NCBI GenBank assembly: GCA_020248865.1
Contig: JADCGS010000043.1
Location: 1 to 38,179, forward strand
Length of the DNA stretch: 38,179 bases
Source: Burkholderiales bacterium
GTDB taxonomy: Bacteria > Pseudomonadota > Gammaproteobacteria > Burkholderiales > Burkholderiaceae_F
Direction of reading: 5' to 3'
Below, piece by piece: positions 28,776 through 36,636 of this stretch. The number at the start of each line of letters is the position of its first letter. Position 1 is the stretch's first letter. A model generated the notes under the pieces. It saw only the letters and a program-made list of their open reading frames with translations, did not search any database and had not been told where the DNA came from. A program made the translations under genes and the position numbers.

Positions 28776-30176
28776 TCAGTCGCAGGCGCGCGGGTCCGCT
28801 GCCGGTCGCGGGCGCTGCCTGCCCGCCGCATCGGTGAGCGACTCCAGGAAGGCCACCAGATCGTCGATCTCGCCCGCGGTCAGCCGCAGCGGGCGCAGCA
28901 GCCGCTCGCCGTCGGCGTGCAGGCGCGCCTCGTCCAGCTCCGAGTAGTGCCGCACCACGGCGCGCAGCGTCGGCAGGCTGCCGTCGTGCATGTAGGGCGC
29001 GGTGACCGCCACGTTGCGCAGGCCCGGCACGCGGAACTGGCCCCAGTGGCGATGCTCCAGCGTCACGTGCCGCGTGGCCAGGGCGCTGCGGCCGCCGGCG
29101 TCGTCCGAGTGGCGCGACAGGCGGTTGAAGTCGCTGGCACGCACGGCGCGGATGCCGGCGTGGCGGCCGCTGTCGACCACGCCCGGCGCCAGAAAAAATG
29201 GGATGCCGATGTCGTGGAACTCGCCGTTGCTGAAGCGCGGCCCGCTGTGGCAGACGATGCAGTTGCCGCGGCCGACGAACAGCCGCAGGCCGCGCGCCGC
29301 GTCGGCCGGATAGCGCGCCACCGCGGCGCGATCGTCGCGCGCCAGCGCCTCGCGCAGGTGGTCGAACGGCGTGCGGCCACTGTCGAGGGTCTCGAGAAAG
29401 GCGGCGATCGCCTTGGCGGTGCCGACCAGCGTGCGCTCGGCCTCGCCGTTGGGCGACTCGCCGAAGGCCTTGCGGTAGCAGGCGGCCAGCGCGGCGTCGC
29501 GCGCGTACAGCAGCGTGAGCGCCAGCGGGTCGAGCCCCATCTCGCGCTCGTCCAGCAGCGGGCGGATGCTCGCCAGCCACAGGCTGTCGCTGGCGCCGCC
29601 CCAGCCGAGCCAGCGTTGCAGGCGCACGTCGTCCAGCGTCGGGGTGTTGCGGTCCACCGCGGTCAGGCCGGTGGCGCGCGGGGCGCCATCGGTCCAGGCG
29701 CGGTCGGGCTGGTGGCAACTGACGCAGGCCACGCGCTGGCCGGCCGACAGCCGCGCGTCGAAGAACAGCCGCCGGCCCAGCTCGATGGCCGCCGGCTGGC
29801 CGGAGGCGCGGTTGCTCGGGTCGGGCCGGAACGGCTGCGGCCAGGGGCCGTGCGCCAGGATGCGTGCGCGCTCCTCGGCGCTGAACGGCGCGGCGGCCGG
29901 CTGCGCCGGGGCGGCGGGCGGCAGCGCAACGAGCGCGACCAGCAGCCCGGCCGCGCCAAGGACCAACGGCCGCCCCGGCGCAGTCGTCCGCGCCGGGGCG
30001 AGTAACCGCAGGGCGCGCGGTCGGGCGGCAAGCAGCCGTACCGCAGTCGGTCGGGCGGCAAGCAGTGACACGGCGATCGGCAGCGCGGCCAGTAGGGAGG
30101 CGGCAAGCAGCGGCAAGGCCAGCGGTAGGGCGGCGAAAAGGGCAGCGGCGAGCGGCGGCACGACCAGCGGCGGCAC
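28776..30176 (-). CDS. MauG-like di-haem cytochrome c peroxidase
   Basis: Periplasmic di-haem protein of about 466 residues from GTG 30176. There is no ATG in the region and the start is uncertain; GTG 30161 or a downstream TTG just before VLGAAGLLVALVALPPAAPAQ are alternatives. Haem motif 1 is CVSCH at residues 151-155, and motif 2 is CIVCH at 306-310. Family features: ELGRRLFFDARLSAGQRVACVSCHQPDRAWTDG, RNTPTLDDV, IRPLLDEREMGLD, FRVPGLRNVAVTAPYMHDGSLPTLRAVV. Members reduce hydrogen peroxide or, like MauG and MbnH, oxidise tryptophan in a partner protein. The long hydrophobic leader with repeated LLAARP units is odd. It is 5 bp downstream of the YtkA-like gene and belongs to a three-gene operon. 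Confidence 0.88.
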   Translation of the reverse strand: MPPLVVPPLAAALFAALPLALPLLAASLLAALPIAVSLLAARPTAVRLLAARPRALRLLAPARTTAPGRPLVLGAAGLLVALVALPPAAPAQPAAAPFSAEERARILAHGPWPQPFRPDPSNRASGQPAAIELGRRLFFDARLSAGQRVACVSCHQPDRAWTDGAPRATGLTAVDRNTPTLDDVRLQRWLGWGGASDSLWLASIRPLLDEREMGLDPLALTLLYARDAALAACYRKAFGESPNGEAERTLVGTAKAIAAFLETLDSGRTPFDHLREALARDDRAAVARYPADAARGLRLFVGRGNCIVCHSGPRFSNGEFHDIGIPFFLAPGVVDSGRHAGIRAVRASDFNRLSRHSDDAGGRSALATRHVTLEHRHWGQFRVPGLRNVAVTAPYMHDGSLPTLRAVVRHYSELDEARLHADGERLLRPLRLTAGEIDDLVAFLESLTDAAGRQRPRPAADPRACD

Positions 30177-30181
30177 GGCTG

Positions 30182-30643
30182 TCAGCGAACGATCACGTCG
30201 GCCGTCAGCACCTCGGCCTGGGCGCCGACGTTGATCTCGAAGCGCAACTGCCAGCGGCCCGGCATGTGGAACAGCAGCCCCTCGGCGACGAAGCGGCCGG
30301 GGCCGCGCGGCCGCACGCTGGCGCGGTAGTTCATCCCGTGCTGGTGCTCGGGCATGCTGGCGTCCACGCGCAGGGTGCGCGGCACCGGCTGGCCTTCGGC
30401 GGCGCAGACCGCGACTTCGAGCGCGAAGAACTCGCTCACCGCGATGCCGGGCTCGGCGTGCCAGGCCAGCGCGTGGCGCGTGCCGTCGATGCGGTTCAGT
30501 TCCACCCCCCGCAACTGCGGCTCGCGGAAGTGCGGCTCGCACACGTGACCGGCCGCGGGCGGCGCCGCCCGCGCGGCCACTGTCCCGAGCGCGCCGGCGG
30601 CAACGGCCGTTGCCAGCAGCGCGGCGGCGAGCGCCCGCCTCAT
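30182..30643 (-). CDS. YtkA-like periplasmic protein with His/Met-rich motif
   Basis: Small exported protein of 153 residues with a signal peptide (MRRALAAALLATAVAAGALG, cleaved near AARAAP). The mature domain resembles YtkA/FixH-like beta-sandwiches: FFALEVAVCAAEGQPVP, RVDASMPEHQHGMNY, GLLFHMPGRWQLRFEI. The cluster of Met and His in MPEHQHGM and FHMPG recalls periplasmic copper-binding sites, and the Trp in PGRWQLR is conserved in this fold. Its ATG overlaps the stop codon of the amidohydrolase gene (ATGA), so the two are translationally coupled. Together with the peroxidase gene just after it, this points to a metal- or haem-dependent periplasmic task; the precise role is inference. Confidence 0.8.
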   Translation of the reverse strand: MRRALAAALLATAVAAGALGTVAARAAPPAAGHVCEPHFREPQLRGVELNRIDGTRHALAWHAEPGIAVSEFFALEVAVCAAEGQPVPRTLRVDASMPEHQHGMNYRASVRPRGPGRFVAEGLLFHMPGRWQLRFEINVGAQAEVLTADVIVR

Positions 30644-31467
30644 CGCCGCGCTCCGGCAAACAGCGCCTCGCCGTTTTTCCACGCGATCTGCTCGGCCACC
30701 GCGCGCGGCAGTTGCGCCAGCCACTGCCGCGACCAGCGCGCGTGCTCGACCATGTAGGGCCAGCGCTCCGGGGTGAAGGTGTCGGTGCCGACCATGAAGC
30801 GGTCCGGAAACTCCAGGAAAAGCGTCTTCCACGCGGGATCGAGCTGGCCCTCGGGCGCGTGGTCGGTGCGAAAGGCCAGGTCCGCCCACAGCCGCGGGTA
30901 CTTGCGCAGCAGGGCAGCGACCCGCTCCGGCGTGTCGAAGCCCGCATGCGCCCACAGGATGCGCGCCTCGGGCCACTGCGCAAACTGCCGCTCCACCGCG
31001 TCGGCGTCGGAGTGCGAGTGCAGCACCAGGCCGTGCTGGCGCGCCAGCGCCACCATGCGGCGCGGCACCGGCAGATCGACATCGGCGCCGAAGATGTGGA
31101 ACTCGCCGATGGCGACGTAGCGGTACTTCGCCAGCCGCTCTTCGAGGTAGGCGACGATGCCCGGATCGCGCCACCAGCCGTTCTGGTCGCCCCGCTGGCG
31201 GTACGGCCGCAGCGCGGGCAGGAACACCTCGGGCGCGAGCTGCACCAGCTGCTGCTGGCCCTCGTCGTTGCTGCTGGACACCAGCACGCGCTTGACCCCG
31301 GCCTCACGCACCAGTTTCAGCGCCACTGCCGGCGGCACGTTGTCCCAGGCATCGTGCGAGTAGTGCACGTGCGCGTCGAAAATGGGCAGCTCGGCGGCGC
31401 CGGCCGCCGGGCAGGCGAGGCCGATCAGGCCGGCCAGCACGGCGGTGAGCCAGGGGCGCAGGGGCAT
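30640..31467 (-). CDS. Periplasmic amidohydrolase (amidohydrolase 2 / TIM-barrel family)
   Basis: Metal-dependent hydrolase of 275 residues with a signal peptide (MPLRPWLTAVLAGLIGLACPAAGA), which is unusual because most members of this family are cytoplasmic. TIM-barrel motifs are FDAHVHYSHDAW (metal-binding HxH), VLVSSSNDEG, YVAIGEFHIFG, LVLHSHSDADAVE, ILWAHAGFD and FMVGTDTFTPERW, with the last Asp as the likely catalytic residue. The ATG at 31467 is the first in frame. It is the first gene of a three-gene minus-strand operon with the YtkA-like and MauG-like genes. The reaction is unknown; hydrolysis or decarboxylation of a small molecule is possible. Confidence 0.88.
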   Translation of the reverse strand: MPLRPWLTAVLAGLIGLACPAAGAAELPIFDAHVHYSHDAWDNVPPAVALKLVREAGVKRVLVSSSNDEGQQQLVQLAPEVFLPALRPYRQRGDQNGWWRDPGIVAYLEERLAKYRYVAIGEFHIFGADVDLPVPRRMVALARQHGLVLHSHSDADAVERQFAQWPEARILWAHAGFDTPERVAALLRKYPRLWADLAFRTDHAPEGQLDPAWKTLFLEFPDRFMVGTDTFTPERWPYMVEHARWSRQWLAQLPRAVAEQIAWKNGEALFAGARR

Positions 31468-31523
31468 CGAAGGGGGTCCCGTGGGGTGACACGGGTTGAT
31501 GCTAGCCCGGATGCTGCAACCGG

Positions 31524-31560
31524 CCGCCCGCGCCGCCGCGGCGCGCGGCGGCGCGGGCGG
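31524..31560. repeat. Perfect 14-bp inverted repeat between operons
   Basis: CCGCCCGCGCCGCC at 31524-31537 pairs with GGCGGCGCGGGCGG at 31547-31560 around a 9-nt loop. It sits 4 bp past the stop codon of the 120-residue gene and could end or shield the kinase operon transcript. No T run follows on the minus strand, so classical rho-independent termination is unlikely. Confidence 0.55.
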
Positions 31561-31564
31561 CGCA

Positions 31565-31927
31565 TCAGTGGACGCCGTTCCGGTTGCTCAAGCCGGGGTC
31601 GAACGTCAGTTCAGCCCCGCTGACGTGAACGAGACGAACGGTGTAAGAGAACTCTTCGACCTTGCCGTTGCGGTCCTGCAGGAAGCCTTGCCGGCCATCG
31701 GCCGTGAAAACGGGCGGGTGCGGGAACTGCGTCTTGGCCTTCTTTCCCGACACCTGGATCGGCTGCTTGCGGCCGAGCAGATGGAACCTCCATCCCTTGG
31801 TGACGACCGTCCAGTGCAGCGTCCGGTCCTTCCCCTTGACGACGGCGGGATCGGGCTTGCAGACGTACGAATACGTGCCGTCCGCCTTGCGTTTGATCTG
31901 GGTGATGGCGATCTTGACCGTGCTCAT
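31565..31927 (-). CDS. Uncharacterised 120-residue protein coupled to the Ser/Thr kinase
   Basis: Small soluble protein without signal peptide or membrane segment. Its ATG overlaps the kinase stop codon as ATGA. The sequence is rich in beta-strands: VKIAITQIKRKADGTYSYVC, then TLHWTVVTKGWRFHLLG, FPHPPVFTADGRQGFLQD, EEFSYTVRLVH, and a C-terminal DPGLSNRNGVH. The pattern suggests a small beta-sandwich, perhaps cupredoxin-like, but no family is recognised. Tight coupling suggests it is a substrate, a partner or an output of the kinase. It is the last gene of the sigma factor-kinase unit. Confidence 0.75.
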   Translation of the reverse strand: MSTVKIAITQIKRKADGTYSYVCKPDPAVVKGKDRTLHWTVVTKGWRFHLLGRKQPIQVSGKKAKTQFPHPPVFTADGRQGFLQDRNGKVEEFSYTVRLVHVSGAELTFDPGLSNRNGVH

Positions 31928-34611
31928 CGAGCGACTCCTGGACGCTGCCCGGCCCCGCCCGCCAGCGCTTGTTGAAGGTCGGCGACATCGGGGTGCCGAA
32001 AGGCAGATGTAACCAGCCGTCCCGCCAGCGCTCGCGCTTCATCGAGGCGACCGGCCGCCAGCAGGACGCGGGCCTGCAGGGTGATCGCATCCCAGGCCGG
32101 CACGGCGGTTGCCGGCAACAGCGCCAGCGCCGCCTCCCAGTGCGTGCGCGCCTCGCCCGCCTGGCCTTGTGCGCCGAGCAGCCGGCCCAGCTCGAAGTGC
32201 GCACGCGCCAGGGCGAGTGCCAGGTTCCTGTCGGGCACAGCGCCCGGCTCGCGGGTGCCGGCTGCTCGGCCATCGCCCAGCAGGTCGCGCAGCTCGGCCG
32301 CTGCCCGCTTCGCGTCTGCGCTGCCGGCCGAGGCGAGGGCGGCCGCCTGCGCCAGAGCGAGGGCCCGCAGGGTCCGGGTCGTGGGCTGGTCCTGCCCTTC
32401 GGCGCCCATCAGCGCGGCCAGTTCGGCGCGCGCAAGAGCCAGCGCCGAGCGCCCCGCTGCAACTCGACCCCGGCTTGATTCCGCGTAGCTGAGCATGAGG
32501 TAGGTGAAACCCAGCTCGCTGCGCGCATCCTGGTTGCTCGGGTCGACCTCCAGCAGCCGCAGGCCGGCGGCCACCGCGCGGCCAATGTAGTCGTCTGCCG
32601 TTGCCGCGTCTCCGCGCGCCAGCGCATTCCATGCCGCCCGTCGCAGGGCGTACTGCAGGGGTGCCAGCGCCTGGTTGTTGCCATCGCGCTCGGCCAGTGC
32701 CGAGACCAGCGCCGCCGCCGTGTCGTAGTGCTGGAGCGCTTCGTCATAGCGGCCCGACAGCTCGCTCACCTGGGCGATCGACAGCGTGTTGTCGGCCAGA
32801 GCGAGTGTCAGGTCCGGGCGCACCGCCACCAGCGCCTGCCAGGCGTTGCGCGCGCGCTCGAAGCCCCGGGATGCCGCCGGCAGCCGCATACGCTTGAGCT
32901 CCAGCATGGCGAGGTTGCTCGCCGCATACGCGGCCTCGATCTGCCACTCGATCTTGGTGGGCTCGCGCACCACCAGGTCGCGCGCGAGCGCGTCGTAGCG
33001 CTGGAACGCCGCCTCCGCGGCGTCGTAGCGGCCGGCGTCGTAGTCCAGGGCGCCGACCCAGAACACGCTTTGCGCATGGTCGAAGATGCGTTGCGGGTCG
33101 TCGGGCGCCAACGCCAGTTGACGCGCCGTGGTGGCCGCTGCGCGGGCAAAGGCGGTCGCGGCGGTATCGGCCTGCCCGCGCAGCCGGGCGATCTCGCCCA
33201 CCAGGTGCAGCGACCGCGCGCGCCGGCCCAGCGCAGCGGCATCGAGGTTGGCCTCGGGAGCCTCGCCATAGTGCTCGAGCGCCCGTTGCCCGACCGCGTC
33301 CAGCGCATCCAGCCGCCCCACCGGCTCCAGCTTCTTGCGCAGGTCGCCGAGCATGAACTCGATCAGCCCCTCGGCCTGCTGGCGCTGGAACTGCGCTTCG
33401 TTGCGCTCCTGCACAACGCGCACCGTGAAGCCGGAGGCCATCAGCAGCGCGGCGGTGGCGGCCAGCGCCCACGGCCAGCGGCGCCGCAGCAGCTTGGCCG
33501 TGACATAGGTGACGGTCTGCGGCAGCGCCTGCACCGGCTGATGCGCGCGCAGCCGCCCGAGGTCGAGCTGCAGCGCGATCACCGATTCGTAGCGCGCGGC
33601 CGGGTCGGCCGCGGTGGCGCGGGCGACGATGGCGTCGAGCTCGCGCCCGCGCCGGTGCCGGCCGCGCAGCGGCGCCAGCAGCTCGAGCAGCAGCCGGCCC
33701 AGGCTGTAAATGTCGCTGGCCACGCCGGGGGCCTGCCCGGCCTGCTGTTCGGGGCTGGCGTAGCCGGGGGTCATGGCCGGCGCGCCGGCTTCGCCGTCGG
33801 CCTCGCCCTCCAGCCGCGAGATGCCGAAGTCGATCAGCCGCACCCGGCCGTCGGCATCCACCAGCACGTTGCCGGGCTTGATGTCGCAGTGGATCACCAG
33901 GTGCCGGTGCGCGTAGGCGAGCGCCTCGCACACCTGGTCGAACAAGCTGAGCCGCGCCGCGAGGTCGAGACCGCGAGTCTGCGCGTGGCGGTCGATCGGC
34001 TGGCCGTCGGCAAACTCCATCACCAGGTACGGTCGCCCGGCCGGCGTGGTGCCGCCGTCGAGCAGGCGCGCGATGTTGGGGTGCTCCAGGTGGGCGAGGA
34101 TCTGCCGCTCGCGCCTGAGCCGCTCCAGCGCCTCGGGGCCGCTGTAGCCCAGCAAGACCTTGATGGCCGCGCGCTGCTGGTAATGGCCGTCGCTGCGCTG
34201 CGCGGCAAACACGCGGCCCATGCCGCCGTGGCCCATCTCGTGCTCCAGCGTCCAGGCGCCGAGCCGGTCGCCGGGGGCGAGTTCGTTGTCGAGCCAGCGG
34301 GCGGCGGCGGCGGCCACCGGTGCGGCAAAGCGGGTTTGCGCAGCACTGTGGCCCAGCAGCGCCAGCACGCGCTCGACGGTGGCGGCATCGGCGCCCTGGT
34401 CGGCCAGGGCGGCGCGCTGCGCGGTCTCGTCGGGCAGGTCGCAGACAGCGTTGAACAGCGCCTTGATGCGCGCGTAGTCGCCGGCCTCGGGTGGCGGCGG
34501 CGCGAGGTCGGTGACCCTGGCGCCGGGCGCCGGTGCCAGATCGGCGGTCTCCACGCCGGGCGGCGGCACCGGTGCGGCGGTGGTCACGGGGGTTGATGGC
34601 ACGCTGGGCAT
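31924..34611 (-). CDS. Transmembrane serine/threonine protein kinase with TPR-like C-terminal repeats
   Basis: Bacterial Hanks-type kinase of 895 residues. Layout: N-terminal helical segment (about 45-90, YARIKALFNAVCDLPDETAQ); kinase domain at about 115-370 with glycine loop starting M126 (MGHGGMGRVF), Lys in AAIKVLLG, catalytic H241-C-D243-I-K-P-G-N248, and D261-F-G. H-C-D replaces the usual H-R-D, a variant seen in this kinase group. The activation segment ends in TPGYASPEQ. A transmembrane helix lies at about 377-396 (WPWALAATAALLMASGFTV). The rest is TPR-like helical repeats, likely periplasmic or protein-binding. The ATG at 34611 opens a Pro-rich tail. It follows an ECF-type sigma factor gene, a pairing known for ECF43-type sigma factors activated by phosphorylation. 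Confidence 0.92.
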   Translation of the reverse strand: MPSVPSTPVTTAAPVPPPGVETADLAPAPGARVTDLAPPPPEAGDYARIKALFNAVCDLPDETAQRAALADQGADAATVERVLALLGHSAAQTRFAAPVAAAAARWLDNELAPGDRLGAWTLEHEMGHGGMGRVFAAQRSDGHYQQRAAIKVLLGYSGPEALERLRRERQILAHLEHPNIARLLDGGTTPAGRPYLVMEFADGQPIDRHAQTRGLDLAARLSLFDQVCEALAYAHRHLVIHCDIKPGNVLVDADGRVRLIDFGISRLEGEADGEAGAPAMTPGYASPEQQAGQAPGVASDIYSLGRLLLELLAPLRGRHRRGRELDAIVARATAADPAARYESVIALQLDLGRLRAHQPVQALPQTVTYVTAKLLRRRWPWALAATAALLMASGFTVRVVQERNEAQFQRQQAEGLIEFMLGDLRKKLEPVGRLDALDAVGQRALEHYGEAPEANLDAAALGRRARSLHLVGEIARLRGQADTAATAFARAAATTARQLALAPDDPQRIFDHAQSVFWVGALDYDAGRYDAAEAAFQRYDALARDLVVREPTKIEWQIEAAYAASNLAMLELKRMRLPAASRGFERARNAWQALVAVRPDLTLALADNTLSIAQVSELSGRYDEALQHYDTAAALVSALAERDGNNQALAPLQYALRRAAWNALARGDAATADDYIGRAVAAGLRLLEVDPSNQDARSELGFTYLMLSYAESSRGRVAAGRSALALARAELAALMGAEGQDQPTTRTLRALALAQAAALASAGSADAKRAAAELRDLLGDGRAAGTREPGAVPDRNLALALARAHFELGRLLGAQGQAGEARTHWEAALALLPATAVPAWDAITLQARVLLAAGRLDEARALAGRLVTSAFRHPDVADLQQALAGGAGQRPGVAR

Positions 34612-34867
34612 CGGCAGGTGGGCAGTGGGGGGCGGCGGATCGGCGGATCGGCGGATGAATGGATCGGCGGGTCAGCCGGCCGGCGGGAAGAACGAGCGCG
34701 GATCACCGACTGCGCGCCGGCGGGCTGCGAGTCCGGGCATGCCGACGGCGAATGCTGCTGCGGTTGCCACTGCCGTGCTTTCGCGTGCGCAACGGTCGTC
34801 CCGAGCGTGTTGCGCGGGCGGCGGCGCCTGCTGCGGTCGTTGTCGCGCCGGCAAGCGGCCACCGCAA
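34612..34867. other. Gap between truncated kinase segment and kinase, with short repeats
   Basis: About 256 bp without a supported gene. Around 34634-34672 a 9-bp unit, ggcggatcg, is repeated imperfectly about three times, with a further related copy. No trace of the missing kinase domain of the truncated copy can be read here in any frame. Confidence 0.45.
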
Positions 34868-35083
34868 TCATTCATCGCCCCAGTTGAGCGCGAGCCAGCG
34901 CCGCCAGCGTGCCGGCAGCGGTGCTTCGCCGCGGTCGTGCCGCAACAGCGCCCGCACGAGCGCGATGCTGGCCGCGTCGGCGCCGAGCGCCGCCAGCGCT
35001 GCCCGCCGGGACCGGTCGTCGGGCAGGTCGCAAACGGCGTTGAACAGTGCCTTGATCCGTTGGTGGTCGGCGGGCAGCGGCAT
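34868..35083 (-). CDS. Truncated duplicate of the kinase N-terminal segment
   Basis: A 71-residue ORF from ATG 35083, with aaggg 9 bases upstream; a GTG at 35107 would add 8 residues. It is nearly the same as the N-terminal helical segment of the downstream kinase: RIKALFNAVCDLPD is shared exactly, followed by RAALA..GADAA..RALL in both. It then stops after WRRWLALNWGDE, before any kinase domain. It looks like what is left of a tandem kinase copy, or a free-standing copy of the segment kept as a small adaptor. It lies between the sigma factor gene (86 bp upstream) and the intact kinase. Confidence 0.6.
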   Translation of the reverse strand: MPLPADHQRIKALFNAVCDLPDDRSRRAALAALGADAASIALVRALLRHDRGEAPLPARWRRWLALNWGDE

Positions 35084-35169
35084 TCCCTGCAACCCTTGCG
35101 GAGCCACGGGCCGGCCCCCCGACTTCCACTACGCAAACAGCCTCCCCGAACCATCACCGGCGCGAGTGG

Positions 35170-35745
35170 TCACGCTTGCAGGTCGCGGCCCAACTGCTCG
35201 GACAGCCAGGCGCGGGCGAAACGCAGCTCGCGATCGACCGTGGGTACCGAGACGCCGAGCACGGTGGCGATCTCGGCGCGCTCCATACCGGCAAAGTAGG
35301 TCATCTGCAGCACCTCGGCCGCGCGCCCGTCGAGCGCGGCAAGCTGGGTCAGCAACTGGTCGAGCGTGAGCAGGTCGGCGACGATCGACTCCTCGCCCAC
35401 GGCGCTCAGGGTGTAGGTGATCTGCTGCCACTGCCCGCCGCGCTTGTCGGCCTGGCGGGCGCGTGCGTGGTCCACCAGCACCGAGCGCATGGCCAGCGAC
35501 ATGGTGGCGAAGAAGTGTGCACGGTTCTGCCACTCGGGCGGCGATTGCATCACCTTGAGCAGCGCCTCCTGCACCAGGTCGTGGCTGGCGAGGGACGGCG
35601 TTTCGGCGCCGCGCAGGCGCGACGAGGCCATGCGCTGCAGGTCGCCGACAATCTGCCGCATCAGCTTGGCGAGCGAGGCCTGGTCGCCGGCCTGCCACGC
35701 GCGCAGCAGCACGGTCAGAGCACGATCAGTGGAATCGGCGTTCAC
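35170..35745 (-). CDS. ECF-like sigma factor (Sigma70_ECF / ECF43-like), kinase-linked
   Basis: Alternative sigma factor of about 191 residues. GTG 35745 (giving VNADSTDRALTVLLRAW) is preferred; GTG 35784 is an alternative, and no ATG is available. Region 2 is seen in LMRQIVGDLQRMASSRLRG, HDLVQEALLKVM and NRAHFFATMSLAMRSVLVDHARARQADKRGG. Region 4 is the helix-turn-helix RAEIATVLGVSVPTVDRELRFARAWL. Just before DLVQE the usual acidic cluster of ECF sigma factors is missing (SLASHD), a trait of kinase-controlled members that need phosphorylation to bind core polymerase. No anti-sigma gene is adjacent; a Ser/Thr kinase is. Its target genes are unknown. Confidence 0.88.
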   Translation of the reverse strand: MNADSTDRALTVLLRAWQAGDQASLAKLMRQIVGDLQRMASSRLRGAETPSLASHDLVQEALLKVMQSPPEWQNRAHFFATMSLAMRSVLVDHARARQADKRGGQWQQITYTLSAVGEESIVADLLTLDQLLTQLAALDGRAAEVLQMTYFAGMERAEIATVLGVSVPTVDRELRFARAWLSEQLGRDLQA

Positions 35746-35882
35746 AGCCGCGAGTCTGACACGCCGCAGCACGGCGGCAAGCACAGGGCAACCCGCAGTC
35801 GGGCCGCGCGCTGCGGTGGGCCACCTGTTCCTGCGACGTTCCCGGAGATGCGCCTGCCGGGACCCGAGCCCGGGCGGGCGCG

Positions 35883-36110
35883 TTACCCGGCCACGCGCGC
35901 TGGCATGCAGCGGGGCAGCCCCGCGGCACAGGCCAGCCCCAGCGCGGCAAAGTCGGCGCCCTGTTCATGCACCAGCCAAAACAGGGCCGGCGCGGTGATC
36001 ACCGGCAGCCCCGCGAGCAGGCCAACGAGCCGCCGGCTGAAACGGCTCACCGTCATGAGCACGATGGCAACGACGGCTGCCGTCTGCGCGGCCTTGTACA
36101 ACCAATCCAC
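35883..36110 (-). pseudogene. Remnant or short membrane protein (three hydrophobic segments)
   Basis: A GTG-started frame of 75 residues (VDWLYKAAQTAAVVAIVLMT) carries hydrophobic segments at about 6-22, 27-45 and 52-66. The pattern SRRLVGLLAGLPVITAPALFWLVHEQG resembles the start of a longer multi-pass membrane protein, in which a glycine-rich first helix pair is followed by several more helices. Here it ends soon after LGLACAAGLPRCMPARVAG, with no continuation in other frames. It may be the 5' part of a decayed gene. A genuine small membrane protein is the alternative. The bases 35746-35882 on its left and 36111-36231 on its right hold nothing else recognisable. Confidence 0.4.
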
Positions 36111-36231
36111 CGGGCGCTCCGCTGCGGTGTTGCGGGCCCGCGCCGGCGTGAGAGCAACAGCGCGGGGCGAGTCGTTCGACCTGCTGTGAGGCCGACCGAC
36201 GCGGCGACCGCCGACACGCGGCCGCCGTGGC

Positions 36232-36636
36232 TCAGTTGCGCGAACGACGCTCGGCCGCTGGGGTCTCGGCGGCAACGGTCTGGCTGCCGGCCGCGACGCC
36301 GGTCCGGTCCGCCACGGCCGGGCGAGCCTGGACGCGGGCGCCCATGGGCTCGACGCGGGCCGCGGCCGCGCTGGCCGACCAGGCAATCCGCACGCCGGGG
36401 GTGGCACCGAGCTGCTCGTAGACGAACGGGCCCCAGGCCGGCTCATCGGCCAGACGCGCCTGTGCCTGCGACGACGGGGATGCCGCCTGAGCCGCGGCCA
36501 GCGGGGCGGCGACGAGCAGCGCCGCGCCGATCGAGCCCTTGGCGATGAAAAAACTGCCGCCGATGGTCAGGAAGGTCGCGGCGCCGGCACATGCGGAGGC
36601 CGCGATGCGCAGGGGCAGGGAGCGACGGTCGAGCAA
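36232..36636 (-). CDS. Small predicted membrane/exported protein, unknown
   Basis: A frame of 134 residues from TTG 36636 (a GTG at 36684 is also possible; no ATG). One or two hydrophobic segments (LRIAASACAGAATFLTIGGSF and IGAALLVAAPLAAAQAA, about residues 7-50) precede an Ala/Gln-rich part with DEPAWGPFVYEQLGATPGVRIAW and a low-complexity basic tail. It could be anchored in the inner membrane with a periplasmic tail. No family is recognised and the start is uncertain. Codon use resembles the neighbours. Confidence 0.5.
   Translation of the reverse strand: MLDRRSLPLRIAASACAGAATFLTIGGSFFIAKGSIGAALLVAAPLAAAQAASPSSQAQARLADEPAWGPFVYEQLGATPGVRIAWSASAAAARVEPMGARVQARPAVADRTGVAAGSQTVAAETPAAERRSRN

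Noticed and set aside
34634..34672. Tandem ggcggatcg units as a possible CRISPR or regulatory array
   Set aside because: Units are only 9 bp, imperfect and without spacers; treated as simple repeat.
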